NCBI GenBank assembly: GCA_017466325.1
Contig: JAFTUK010000051.1
Span: forward strand, 1 to 64,000
DNA: 64,000 bases
Origin: Bacteroidaceae bacterium
GTDB lineage: Bacteria; Bacteroidota; Bacteroidia; Bacteroidales; Bacteroidaceae
Reading direction: 5' to 3'
Positions within the stretch are counted from its first letter, which is position 1. Every line of letters starts with the position of its first letter. Position numbers and translations under genes: made by a program. Below, piece by piece: positions 26,911-34,865 of the stretch. The notes under the pieces are model-generated. The model ran no database searches. It had not been told where the DNA came from and saw nothing but the letters and a program-made list of their open reading frames with translations.

Positions 26911-27666
26911 TTAATTAAACCTCACCTTTGCCTGGCACACCACCTCGCCGGGGGTGTCGGGGGTGGAGTTCTTGCGCACTTCCACATCCGCTTCCGTGTC
27001 GCTGACGGGCTGGAGGTAGAAACTGAGCGTGTCGCCCATGTAGGACTCTGCCTTGTAGGCTATCTCGAAGCGACGGATGCCACGTTCCATCTGCTCGCGT
27101 GTGAAGAGATCCAGGATGTGCTCTATGTACTTGATGCTGTTGATATGTCCGTTGATGTCCACATCGCTATAGTATGTGCCGATGGTGCGAACCAGTTGTG
27201 CATCGCGGAAACGGAAGCGTCCGTGTCCCTCGATGGGGCAGACGTTCTCCTCCTCGGACACCACATAGTTGAGGATGTCTCCGTCGTAGAGGGTGAGCAG
27301 GTCGCAGGGGCGGCGTGTCTCCAAGTCTATCATGGCCCACACGCTTCGTGCATAGCCAAGGGGACGTCCGTCGGCGTCCTCGACGGCGAAGTTACGGTTG
27401 GTAAAGAGTTTCATGACACTCTCCACCCATGTGCGTATCTGGCAATGCTGATAGTTGCGCGGCATCTCCATCATCTCTATGGACAGGCGGGAGAGCACCC
27501 AGGTGTGGCGCGTCTCGTTCAGCGCACCTATGCCCCAGCCTCGCTTCTGCGAATGGTTGCCGGCGGCATTGAGAAGATGGTTGCCCAGCACACCGAGGAA
27601 CACCCTGCCGGTGAAGTCCACGTGGAAGGGTTCTATGTATATGGGATGTGTGTCTATCTTGTTCAT
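26911..27666 (-). CDS. Acyl-[acyl-carrier-protein] thioesterase
   Basis: Releases fatty acids from ACP; a two-hotdog-fold protein of the plant FatA/FatB-like family common in Bacteroidales. In the 251 residues I see GVLGNHLLNAAGNHSQKRGWG (first hotdog), TWVLSRLSIEM, and SDVDINGHINSIKYIEHILD (second hotdog; DINGHxNxxxY is the usual signature). Its start overlaps the ilvN stop by 4 bases, so it is translated with the branched-chain amino-acid genes. The link may be branched-chain fatty acids, which use the same 2-oxo acid precursors; that is inference. Confidence 0.9.
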   Translation of the reverse strand: MNKIDTHPIYIEPFHVDFTGRVFLGVLGNHLLNAAGNHSQKRGWGIGALNETRHTWVLSRLSIEMMEMPRNYQHCQIRTWVESVMKLFTNRNFAVEDADGRPLGYARSVWAMIDLETRRPCDLLTLYDGDILNYVVSEEENVCPIEGHGRFRFRDAQLVRTIGTYYSDVDINGHINSIKYIEHILDLFTREQMERGIRRFEIAYKAESYMGDTLSFYLQPVSDTEADVEVRKNSTPDTPGEVVCQAKVRFN

Positions 27667-28481
27667 CTTTCCATCTCGCGTTGTGTCAGATACTGGTCAA
27701 GCCGCTCCACACGGCTCTTGGTTACGGCAATTCGGCCTGAGCGTACGAACTGAAGCACGCAACCCATACCGTCCAATTGCAAGAAGAGGTCCATGACATC
27801 CTCCGTGATGCCGGTCTTCTCAACGATGGAGTATGTGGAGTTTACCTCCACGAAACGGGCATCGTGGCGACGCACAATGCGGGAAATCTCCTTGTTGGCC
27901 AGCACCTTGGGAGTGGAGAGTTTCAGGAGTGAGGTCTCCATCATGAATATCTCGTCGTCCACGAAGCAGTTGGCCTGGAGCACGTCTATGCGCTTCTCTA
28001 TCTGCTTGACGAGCATCTCTGCCATCTCCTTCTTGCAATAGCATGTGATGGTGTACTTGTGCACGCCGGGGGTGCTGGATGCACACACGTTGAGCGTCTC
28101 GATGTTTACCTGGCGGCGTGTGAACACTGCGGTTATCTGGTTCAGTATGCCGGCATAGTTCTCGGAGAAGATGATAAGCGTGTAGAGGGTAAGGCCATGG
28201 TGGCTGCTGAGCAGTGCGCCCTCGTGTCCGGGCACGGTAGGACGTACCACGGCATTGCGTCTGAAGGTCTCCACCTGCTGGCCCTGTGCATTGTCCTGCT
28301 CGAAGGTGGCCTTGCGCAGGCGTGCCAGGTTCTTTTCATAGGAATTGCGGTCTATGGCCGCGGCAGCCGCCACGGCATCGTCAAAGCCCTTCAGTTCGGG
28401 CACGCTCTCTTCATAGAGTGCATCGCACTTGCCGCATGTATTGCAATCGCCGCACTCGGCGGCACCGTATTTCTTTTCCAT
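27663..28481 (-). CDS. ilvN: Acetolactate synthase regulatory subunit with Cys-rich extension
   Basis: Small subunit that activates acetolactate synthase and confers feedback control. Residues from about 98 match the family: ACT domain (LYTLIIFSENYAGILNQITAVFTRRQVNIETL) and the C-terminal ALS domain. Ahead of it lie about 97 extra residues not present in usual 160-190-residue IlvN proteins. They start with a C-x2-C-x2-C-x2-C cluster (C10, C13, C16, C19), then a helical, alanine-rich part. No other ATG occurs before the ACT domain, so the extension is probably translated. It could bind an iron-sulfur cluster or zinc. The gene lies between ilvB and the thioesterase. Confidence 0.9.
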   Translation of the reverse strand: MEKKYGAAECGDCNTCGKCDALYEESVPELKGFDDAVAAAAAIDRNSYEKNLARLRKATFEQDNAQGQQVETFRRNAVVRPTVPGHEGALLSSHHGLTLYTLIIFSENYAGILNQITAVFTRRQVNIETLNVCASSTPGVHKYTITCYCKKEMAEMLVKQIEKRIDVLQANCFVDDEIFMMETSLLKLSTPKVLANKEISRIVRRHDARFVEVNSTYSIVEKTGITEDVMDLFLQLDGMGCVLQFVRSGRIAVTKSRVERLDQYLTQREMER

Positions 28482-28485
28482 AATA

Positions 28486-28526
28486 GGACCCCTCCCCTAA
28501 CCCTCCCACAAGGGGAGGGAGTATAT
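28486..28526. repeat. GC-rich inverted element ahead of ilvN
   Basis: CCCCTCCCCTAACCCTCCC pairs partly with GGGGAGGGAG across a short loop. On the gene strand it ends five bases before the ilvN start, and resembles the element at 30333-30375 ahead of ilvB. Confidence 0.6.
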
Positions 28527-28580
28527 AGTACTGGGGAATGAGGATTTTATTAAAGGATTAATATTCATTGTCTGTTGTAA

Positions 28581-28624
28581 CCACTCCCCTCCTTACAGGG
28601 AGGGGTAAGGGGGTGGGTCCGCCC
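28581..28624 (-). repeat. Stop-proximal GC-rich palindromic element (copy 2)
   Basis: On the gene strand: GGACCCACCCCCTTACCCCT, then CCCTGTAAGGAGGGGAG, starting at the ilvB stop. Same orientation relative to the gene as copy 1. Confidence 0.6.
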
Positions 28625-28626
28625 TT

Positions 28627-30327
28627 TTACTTTACTTCCAGCAACATATCGTCCACACTGCCTCCGGGAGGTGTCATGGGCAGGACGTTGTCCTCCTCCT
28701 TGACGGCAACCTGCAGGAGATAGGGACCGTCCGTGTCCAGCATCTCGCGGATAGCCTCGTCCAGGTCGGCACGCTCCACCACGGTGCGGCATGGTATGCC
28801 ATAGCCGTCGGCTATCTTCTCGTAGTCGGGATTGAGCATGGGGGTGAAGGAGTAGCGCTTGTTGAAGAACATGTACTGCCACTGGCGCACGTTGCCCAGA
28901 TAGTTGTTGTTCAGCAGAATCATCTTCACGGGGCACTGCTGTTCCATGATGGTGCCCAGTTCCTGGATGGTCATCTGGAAACCGCCGTCGCCGCAGAACA
29001 TGCATACGGTCCTCTCGGGTGCGCCGAAGGTGGCGCCTATGGCCGCCGGTATGCCAAAGCCCATTGTGCCGCATCCGCCGCTGGTGACGATGCTGCGGGG
29101 ATGGGTGTACTTGAAGTAGCGGCATCCGAAGAGTTGGTTCTGGCCCACGTCGGTAACCATGATGGCCTCGTTGTTGGCTGCCTCGCTGACACGGCGCACC
29201 ACCTCGCCCATAAGCAGGGGACCGTCCTTGGGGTTCAGCGCGGCATCTATCACCTTATTGTACTCCTTCTCGGCGTAAGGTTTGAAACCGTCTATCCAAG
29301 CCTGGTGTCTGGCAGGTTCCACAAGTTCGGTAACCTGTGCCAGAGTCTGCTTGCAGTTGCCCAATACGGCCACGGTGGGTTTCACTATCTTGCCCACCTC
29401 TGAGGGGTCTATCTCGAAGTGTATCACCTTAGCCTGCTTGGCATAGGTGTGCAGGTCGCCCGTAACACGGTCGTCGAAGCGCATGCCCACGGCAATGAGC
29501 AGGTCGCACTGGTTGGTCATCACGTTGGGAGCCAGATTGCCATGCATGCCCAGCATGCCCATGTTCAGGGGATGGCCGGTGGGGGCGGCAGAAAGGCCGA
29601 GCATGGTCTGTCCGAAGGGTATCTGTGCCTTCTCGCAAAGGGCAAGGAGTTCCTGGCGTGCACCGGCAAGTTCCACACCCTGGCCAACGAGCATCAGGGG
29701 CTTCACGCTCTGGTTGATGAGTTCGGCCGCCCTCTCTATGCTTCCCGGCTGTGTCTCGGGCACGGGATTGTAACTGCGGATGAAATCCACCGTCTGCGGA
29801 GCATACTCTATCATTGCCGTCTGTGCGTTCTTGGCAAAGTCCAATACCACAGGACCGGGACGGCCGCTGCGTGCTATGTAGAAGGCACGTGCCACCGCCC
29901 AAGGGATGTCCTCGGCACGGCGTATCTGATAGTTCCACTTGCTGATAGGTTGGGTAACGCCCACTACGTCCACCTCCTGAAAGGCATCCGTGCCAAGCAT
30001 GGCGGCCCCCACCTGTCCGCAGATTACCACCATGGGGGTGGAGTCTATCATGGCATCCGCCACACCGGTGATGGTGTTCATGGCACCGGGACCAGAGGTA
30101 ACGATGGCGCATCCCACCTTACCGCTCACACGGGCATAGCCCTGGGCTGCATGTACGGCCGCCTGTTCGTGGCGTACGAGTATGTGGTGCAGGGTGTCCT
30201 TGTGGTCGTAAAGGGCATCATAGGTGGGCATGATGGCACCACCGGGATATCCGAACAGCACATCCACTCCCTCGTGTTCAAGGGAGCGCATAAGGGCTTC
30301 GGCACCTGTTATCTTTGTTGTTTCCAT
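28627..30327 (-). CDS. ilvB: Acetolactate synthase large subunit
   Basis: Thiamine-dependent condensation of two pyruvates (or pyruvate and 2-oxobutyrate). In the 566 residues the catalytic glutamate is E54 in VRHEQAAVHAAQGYAR, and the thiamine-binding GDGGFQMTIQELGT...NNNYLG is at about 448-475. The C-terminus reads EEDNVLPMTPPGGSVDDML. The regulatory subunit ilvN follows after 145 bases. ilvB and ilvN share similar upstream elements and both begin ATTATGGAAA, suggesting matched translation control. Confidence 0.96.
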   Translation of the reverse strand: METTKITGAEALMRSLEHEGVDVLFGYPGGAIMPTYDALYDHKDTLHHILVRHEQAAVHAAQGYARVSGKVGCAIVTSGPGAMNTITGVADAMIDSTPMVVICGQVGAAMLGTDAFQEVDVVGVTQPISKWNYQIRRAEDIPWAVARAFYIARSGRPGPVVLDFAKNAQTAMIEYAPQTVDFIRSYNPVPETQPGSIERAAELINQSVKPLMLVGQGVELAGARQELLALCEKAQIPFGQTMLGLSAAPTGHPLNMGMLGMHGNLAPNVMTNQCDLLIAVGMRFDDRVTGDLHTYAKQAKVIHFEIDPSEVGKIVKPTVAVLGNCKQTLAQVTELVEPARHQAWIDGFKPYAEKEYNKVIDAALNPKDGPLLMGEVVRRVSEAANNEAIMVTDVGQNQLFGCRYFKYTHPRSIVTSGGCGTMGFGIPAAIGATFGAPERTVCMFCGDGGFQMTIQELGTIMEQQCPVKMILLNNNYLGNVRQWQYMFFNKRYSFTPMLNPDYEKIADGYGIPCRTVVERADLDEAIREMLDTDGPYLLQVAVKEEDNVLPMTPPGGSVDDMLLEVK

Positions 30328-30332
30328 AATAT

Positions 30333-30375
30333 TAAGACCCTCCCCCGTACCCAGTCCACAAGGGAGGGGAGTATG
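30333..30375. repeat. GC-rich inverted element ahead of ilvB
   Basis: ACCCTCCCCCGTACCC ... GGGAGGGGAGTATG on the + strand; similar to the element at 28486-28526 in sequence, orientation and distance from the next start codon. Confidence 0.6.
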
Positions 30376-30510
30376 ATGTATTGGAGGGTATTTATTCTAT
30401 TATTGGTGTTTGTCAGTTGAACGCACTCTGCTTTTGGAATAATGAGGCAAGAGGAGAACGGGCAAGTTTTCCGTTTTGACTTTGTCGAATCTGCTTCCGC
30501 TCGGCTTTTC

Positions 30511-30530
30511 GGACACGGCATGCCGTGTCC
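30511..30530. repeat. Perfect 20-bp palindrome, copy 1
   Basis: GGACACGGCATGCCGTGTCC, followed by CTACC. An identical 20-mer is at 33481-33500 in opposite orientation (flank TAG before it), and a variant with compensated arms is at 51625-51644. Confidence 0.85.
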
Positions 30531-30584
30531 CTACCATGCTTATCGCTTACTCGCAGTTTTCCGTTTTCCGATTTCCGATTTCCG

Positions 30585-32390
30585 TTAATCCTTTATCACC
30601 CTCACGCCTCCCTTGTCGGCACTGGTAACGCTCTGTGCGTAGGCACGGAGGGCTTTGCTTACCACGCGGTTGCGGCGCAGGGGCTGCTGGGGACGTGCCG
30701 CCAGTTCCTCGTCGGAGAGGCGCACGTTGATGCTTCTTGCAGGAATGTCTATCTCTATGATGTCGCCATCCACTATCTTGCCGATGTTGCCGCCTGCGGC
30801 TGCCTCGGGACTGATGTGTCCGATGGAGAGTCCTGATGTGCCTCCGCTGAAGCGTCCGTCGGTGATGAGGGCACATTCCTTGCCCATGTGCATGGACTTG
30901 ATGTAACTGGTGGGATAGAGCATCTCCTGCATGCCGGGACCTCCCTTGGGACCCTCATGGGTGATGACCACCACGTCGCCCTTCTTCACCTTGCCTCCGA
31001 GGATGCCTTCACAGGCGTCTTCCTGAGAGTCGAACACCACGGCAGGACCGGAGAAGCGCCAAATGCTTTCGTCCACACCGGCGGTCTTCACCACACAACC
31101 GTCCTGGGCGATATTGCCGAAGAGCACTGCCAGGCCGCCATCCTTGGTGTAGGCGTGCTCGATGGAACGGATGCAACCGTTCTCGCGGTCGGTGTCCAGA
31201 GTCTCGTAGGTGGTGCTCTGTGCACCCATCTTGTTGCAGAACACACCGGCAGGTGCGCTGCTGTATATTCTCTTTGCCTCGGGGTCAATGTTGTCCTTGA
31301 GGATGGAGTATTTCTCAATGTCCTCGGCCAGTGTGGCACCGTTCACGCGCTTCACGCTGGTGTCTATCAGACCGCCCTTGGCAAGTTCGCCAAGGAGGTT
31401 GAGCATACCGCCGGCACGTCCGCACTCCTGTACGCTGTACTTCTGGCTGTTGGGGGCCAGTTTGCAGAGGAAGGGAGTCTTGCGCGAGAGTTCGTCCATA
31501 TCCTTCATGGTGAAGTCCACCTCGGCCTCCTGCGCTATGGCCAGCAGATGCAGCACGGTGTTGGTGCTGGCTCCCATGGCTATGTCCAGGGTCATGGCAT
31601 TGAGGAAAGCCTGGCGTGTGGCTATGCTGCGGGGCAGAACGCTCTCGTCGCCATCCTCGTAGTAGGCAAAGGCGTTCTTCACTATCTGTCGGGCGGCGTC
31701 CTTGAAGAGTTGCACACGGTTGGTATGTGTGGCCAGGATGGTTCCGTTGCCGGGCAGGGACAGGCCTATGCCCTCGGTGAGGTTGTTCATGGAGTTGGCG
31801 GTGAACATGCCGCTGCAGCATCCGCATCCGGGACAGGCGCGGTTTTCCACTTCGGCCAGTTCCTCGTCGCTAACGGTCTTGTCGGCTCCCTTCACCATGG
31901 CACCTACAAGGTCGAGGTTCTCGCCCTTGTACTTGCCGGCCTCCATGGGGCCACCGCTCACGAACACTGCGGGGATATTCAGGCGCATGGCTGCCATGAG
32001 CATGCCCGGGGTTATCTTGTCGCAGTTGGAAATGCATATCATGGCGTCTGCCTTGTGGGCGTTGCACATGTATTCCACGCTGTCGGCAATGATGTCGCGG
32101 CTGGGCAGCGAGTAGAGCATGCCGTCGTGGCCCATGGCTATACCATCGTCTATGGCGATGGTGTTGAATTCGGCGGCATAGCATCCCATGCTCTCTATCT
32201 CGGCCTTCACTATCTGACCTATCTCATGCAGATGGGTGTGACCGGGGACAAACTGGGTGAATGAGTTCACCACGGCAATGATGGGCTTGCCAAACATTTC
32301 CCTCTTCATACCATTGGCCACCCACAGGGCGCGGGCACCTGCCATACGGCGTCCTTCGGTACATACGGCACTTCTCAACTGGTTTTTCAT
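30585..32390 (-). CDS. ilvD: Dihydroxy-acid dehydratase
   Basis: Iron-sulfur dehydratase of valine, isoleucine and leucine synthesis. The 601 residues contain the cluster-ligand segments [10 protein letters not shown] (C123) and [17 protein letters not shown] (the cysteine before SGM is C192), an E. coli-type [4Fe-4S] arrangement. The motif PGGxGMxE-type segment [15 protein letters not shown] is at about 480. It is first in the ilv cluster and has its own promoter. A 257-base spacer with a palindrome and a CGGAAA tract separates it from ilvB. Confidence 0.97.
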   Translation of the reverse strand: MKNQLRSAVCTEGRRMAGARALWVANGMKREMFGKPIIAVVNSFTQFVPGHTHLHEIGQIVKAEIESMGCYAAEFNTIAIDDGIAMGHDGMLYSLPSRDIIADSVEYMCNAHKADAMICISNCDKITPGMLMAAMRLNIPAVFVSGGPMEAGKYKGENLDLVGAMVKGADKTVSDEELAEVENRACPGCGCCSGMFTANSMNNLTEGIGLSLPGNGTILATHTNRVQLFKDAARQIVKNAFAYYEDGDESVLPRSIATRQAFLNAMTLDIAMGASTNTVLHLLAIAQEAEVDFTMKDMDELSRKTPFLCKLAPNSQKYSVQECGRAGGMLNLLGELAKGGLIDTSVKRVNGATLAEDIEKYSILKDNIDPEAKRIYSSAPAGVFCNKMGAQSTTYETLDTDRENGCIRSIEHAYTKDGGLAVLFGNIAQDGCVVKTAGVDESIWRFSGPAVVFDSQEDACEGILGGKVKKGDVVVITHEGPKGGPGMQEMLYPTSYIKSMHMGKECALITDGRFSGGTSGLSIGHISPEAAAGGNIGKIVDGDIIEIDIPARSINVRLSDEELAARPQQPLRRNRVVSKALRAYAQSVTSADKGGVRVIKD

Positions 32391-32439
32391 ATCGTCGGGT
32401 TTCGTTGCTTTTGTTCTTCCTTTTGGGGTTTAATGCGGG

Positions 32440-32471
32440 CAAAGTTATGACTTTCTTTCGTGTTCCGCAAG
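32440..32471 (-). promoter_or_regulatory. Promoter of the ilv cluster
   Basis: On the minus strand CTTG (32468-32471), a 20-base spacer, then TAACTTTG (32447-32440). The leader to ilvD is about 40 bases, too short for a leader-peptide attenuator. Confidence 0.7.
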
Positions 32472-32492
32472 AAAAAGTCACAATATCTGCAC

Positions 32493-33065
32493 TTATACTG
32501 TCATTTTGTAACCGAGGCGATAAAGTTCCACACTGGCTCCAATGACGTACAGGGCATGGATACTGCGGACGTAGACACGGAATGCCATAGGGCATTGCGG
32601 CTCTATTTGCTCGCGCCGTATCTGTGTCAGACAGATGGTGGAGAGCATGCGCACGAGTTCCTCCGTGCCGTCGTACCCGTTCATGGGCTGACCCTCCGCA
32701 GGTTTGGCATCGGGACGGAAACCGAGTACCGTTTCGCGGACATACTCGTCCATCTCGTCAAAGCCGCGCTTGTCGCGGATGTACTCGTAGAGGTTCTCTA
32801 TCTTGCCGTAAACCTCCCAATCCACATCCCAGTAGTGTGCCACGGCCATGCCCACGTACATCATCCATCCCAGTGCCACGGTGGGATACTTTGCTATCTC
32901 CTTTATGGCATCGCCCATGTAGGGCTGTGCCACCTCCTCCCACTTGTCGTCCAGGTCGGGGCTTGGCAGCAACTGCCCTGCCAACTTGCCCTGTTGTGTG
33001 CAAACGCGAAGCAGTTCGGCCGTCAGCCTCTGCTCGTAATTATCAAGATATTCCTTCTCTTCCAT
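32493..33065 (-). CDS. Conserved-looking cytoplasmic protein, unknown function
   Basis: A 190-residue, mainly helical protein with no signal peptide or membrane span. Notable patterns are an amphipathic start (EEKEYLDNYEQRLTAELLRVC), a WMMYVGMAVAHYWDVDW core and a tyrosine-rich end. I do not recognise a family. It has a full Bacteroidota promoter (33113-33144), so it is very likely a real gene. It lies upstream of ilvD in the same direction, but the separate ilvD promoter argues against a shared role. Confidence 0.75.
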   Translation of the reverse strand: MEEKEYLDNYEQRLTAELLRVCTQQGKLAGQLLPSPDLDDKWEEVAQPYMGDAIKEIAKYPTVALGWMMYVGMAVAHYWDVDWEVYGKIENLYEYIRDKRGFDEMDEYVRETVLGFRPDAKPAEGQPMNGYDGTEELVRMLSTICLTQIRREQIEPQCPMAFRVYVRSIHALYVIGASVELYRLGYKMTV

Positions 33066-33112
33066 GCTCGTTTCCTATTACGCGTACATTATATATAATA
33101 TTAATGGGGCGA

Positions 33113-33144
33113 CAAAGGTACGAATAAGTGAGTAAAATACCAAA
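33113..33144 (-). promoter_or_regulatory. Promoter carried partly by a 101-bp repeat
   Basis: Minus strand TTTG (33144-33141), 20-base spacer, TACCTTTG (33120-33113): a full consensus promoter for the gene at 32493-33065. The -33 box, spacer and first four bases of the -7 box lie inside the repeat that begins at 33117. Confidence 0.8.
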
Positions 33145-33450
33145 CTTGTTTGAGTATTTTCGAACGTGAGTACCTTCGAGGCGAAGCCTCAATATTACGA
33201 TTAAGTGAGAGAAATACAAAATAAATCGCGATTTATTTTTATTTCCGAACCGACGACAAACCGAGAACAATCAAATTTATTTGAATTGCCGAGGTGCGAA
33301 GGAGGAAGACCGAAGGTCAACGGAAGTAATTTAGAGGCGAAGCCTCAATGGTACGAATAAGTGAGTAAAATACCAAACTTGTTTGAGTATTTTCGAACGT
33401 GAGTACCTTCGAGGCAAAGCCTCAATATTACGATTAAGTGAGAGAAATAC
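33117..33450. repeat. Two 101-bp direct repeats 233 bp apart
   Basis: Positions 33117-33217 and 33350-33450 are almost identical; the one difference I see is GAGGCGAAGCCTC versus GAGGCAAAGCCTC. The first form is an internal palindrome that recurs a third time at about 33333-33345. The space between is AT-rich and holds no gene. The whole region 33066-33653 is gene-free. Confidence 0.9.
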
Positions 33451-33480
33451 CCAAGAAACTACAAACCGAGAACATCGTAG

Positions 33481-33500
33481 GGACACGGCATGCCGTGTCC
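33481..33500. repeat. Perfect 20-bp palindrome, copy 2
   Basis: GGACACGGCATGCCGTGTCC, identical to 30511-30530 but with the TAGGG flank on the other side. Confidence 0.85.
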
Positions 33501-33582
33501 GAAGACACCAACAAACGGATACCGCCTCCGTCCCACCCTTTTACCATTTTCGGACATTACATTACCCTTTGCGGAAGTGTTT

Positions 33583-33614
33583 ATTGTGTTTCTGCGCATT
33601 TGTACGTAACTTTG
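33583..33614 (+). promoter_or_regulatory. Promoter of the pyridoxal kinase gene
   Basis: ATTG (33583-33586), 20-base spacer, TAACTTTG (33607-33614); start codon 40 bases later. Confidence 0.7.
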
Positions 33615-33653
33615 TACGCATAAAATAATAAGGTATTGTAAAAGATTGAAAAT

Positions 33654-34478
33654 ATGACTGACAAAAGACTTCTTACCATCCAGGACATTTCATGTGTAGG
33701 ACAGTGCTCGCTCACCGTGGCCCTGCCCATCATTTCGGCATGCGGTGTGGAGTGCGCCATACTGCCCAGTTCCGTACTGTCCAACCACACTGCAGGGTTC
33801 AGCGGCTGGACCTTCCGCGACCTCACCGACGAGATGCCCAACATCCTGGCTCAGTGGAAGAAGGAGAAGGTTGACTTTGACGCCTTCTATACAGGTTATG
33901 TATCCAAGACTCAGATACCCCACATCCTGGACATCATGCAGGAGACCGCCCGTCCCGGTGCTCTGCGCATCGTGGACCCAGTGATGGGCGACGGCGGCAA
34001 ACTCTATCCCGGTTTCGACGACGACTTCCCACAGGAGATGTGCCGTTTGTGCAAGGGTGCCGACGTAATCATGCCCAACCTCACCGAAGCCGCGCTCCTG
34101 CTTGGCGAGGAGTACCGCACCGAGTACGACCAGGCATATATCGAGCAGACAGTCAAGCGTCTGCATGCCCTCGGGGCCAAGAACGTAGTACTGACGGGCG
34201 TCAGCCTTGAGCCCAACAAGTTGGGCGTGGCATGCTACGACGGCAATGAAATCCGTTACTACTTCACCGACCGTCTGGACGTTTTCATGCACGGCACCGG
34301 CGACTGCTATGCATCCTCCTTTGCCGGGGCACTCCTGCGCGGCCACAACATCCTGGAATCCGCCTCCATCGCCGCCGACTTCGTGGTGGAGACCATCCGC
34401 CAGAGCATGGGCGACCCCTCACACTGGTATGGCGTGAAGTTCGAGAAGGCCCTGCCCCACCTCATCAGCAGGATGTAA
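33654..34478 (+). CDS. Pyridoxal/pyridoxamine kinase
   Basis: Salvage kinase for vitamin B6 vitamers, of the ribokinase fold. The 274 residues begin with LLTIQDISCVGQCSLTVALPI, the signature of Bacteroidales pyridoxamine kinases; the ribokinase-type anion hole is seen in the C-terminal GTGDCYASSFAGALL (about 217-231), where the GTGD aspartate acts as base. DPVMGDGGKLY (about 107-117) is the PdxK/PdxY motif. It has its own promoter. The GC-rich element 34485-34519 follows its stop. Confidence 0.92.
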   Translation: MTDKRLLTIQDISCVGQCSLTVALPIISACGVECAILPSSVLSNHTAGFSGWTFRDLTDEMPNILAQWKKEKVDFDAFYTGYVSKTQIPHILDIMQETARPGALRIVDPVMGDGGKLYPGFDDDFPQEMCRLCKGADVIMPNLTEAALLLGEEYRTEYDQAYIEQTVKRLHALGAKNVVLTGVSLEPNKLGVACYDGNEIRYYFTDRLDVFMHGTGDCYASSFAGALLRGHNILESASIAADFVVETIRQSMGDPSHWYGVKFEKALPHLISRM

Positions 34479-34484
34479 GGGAAA

Positions 34485-34519
34485 AGAGCCCCCCTCAATC
34501 CCCCTGCAGGGGGAAGAGT
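34485..34519 (+). repeat. Stop-proximal GC-rich palindromic element (copy 3)
   Basis: GAGCCCCCCTCAATCCCCCT then GCAGGGGGAAGAGTGAGCGG, starting seven bases after the kinase stop. Same orientation relative to the gene as the copies on the minus strand. Confidence 0.7.
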
Positions 34520-34791
34520 GAGCGGATGACTGCGTAGATTGATGAGCGCAGGCGAATAATAACGTTGAAAGTTTAACGCTTCACAATCCTTATTCTCTGC
34601 TCGCGGTAGCGGTAAGTTTTTGTTGCACCATCAACAGCACAGTGTTGCCGTATCAACAGAACAGTGTTGATACGGCAACAAAAGTTTACGGATAGTAGCG
34701 ACAAACCTGCATGTCCATTGCAACACACCGCACTCTATACGGCTACACGACCTCTTACTCACTACAACAGCATTATTCCTCACTTTACCAC
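34520..34791. other. Gene-free stretch with a perfect 16-bp hairpin
   Basis: TGTTGCCGTATCAACA (34643-34658) and TGTTGATACGGCAACA (34665-34680) are exact reverse complements around GAACAG. The left arm is preceded by CAACAGCACAG, so a second, shorter CAACA/TGTTG pairing is possible. There is no T-run after it on either strand. No gene is seen. Confidence 0.75.
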
Positions 34792-34836
34792 AAAAAGGCA
34801 ATCCGCAGACACTCGCCATTGGGAGCCTGCGGATTG
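34792..34836 (-). terminator. Terminator of the LRR gene
   Basis: CAATCCGCAG (34799-34808) pairs with CTGCGGATTG (34827-34836); five Ts follow on the minus strand (34796-34792). Confidence 0.8.
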
Positions 34837-34865
34837 TATTGTATCAGTCTATAATAGGCAAATGC

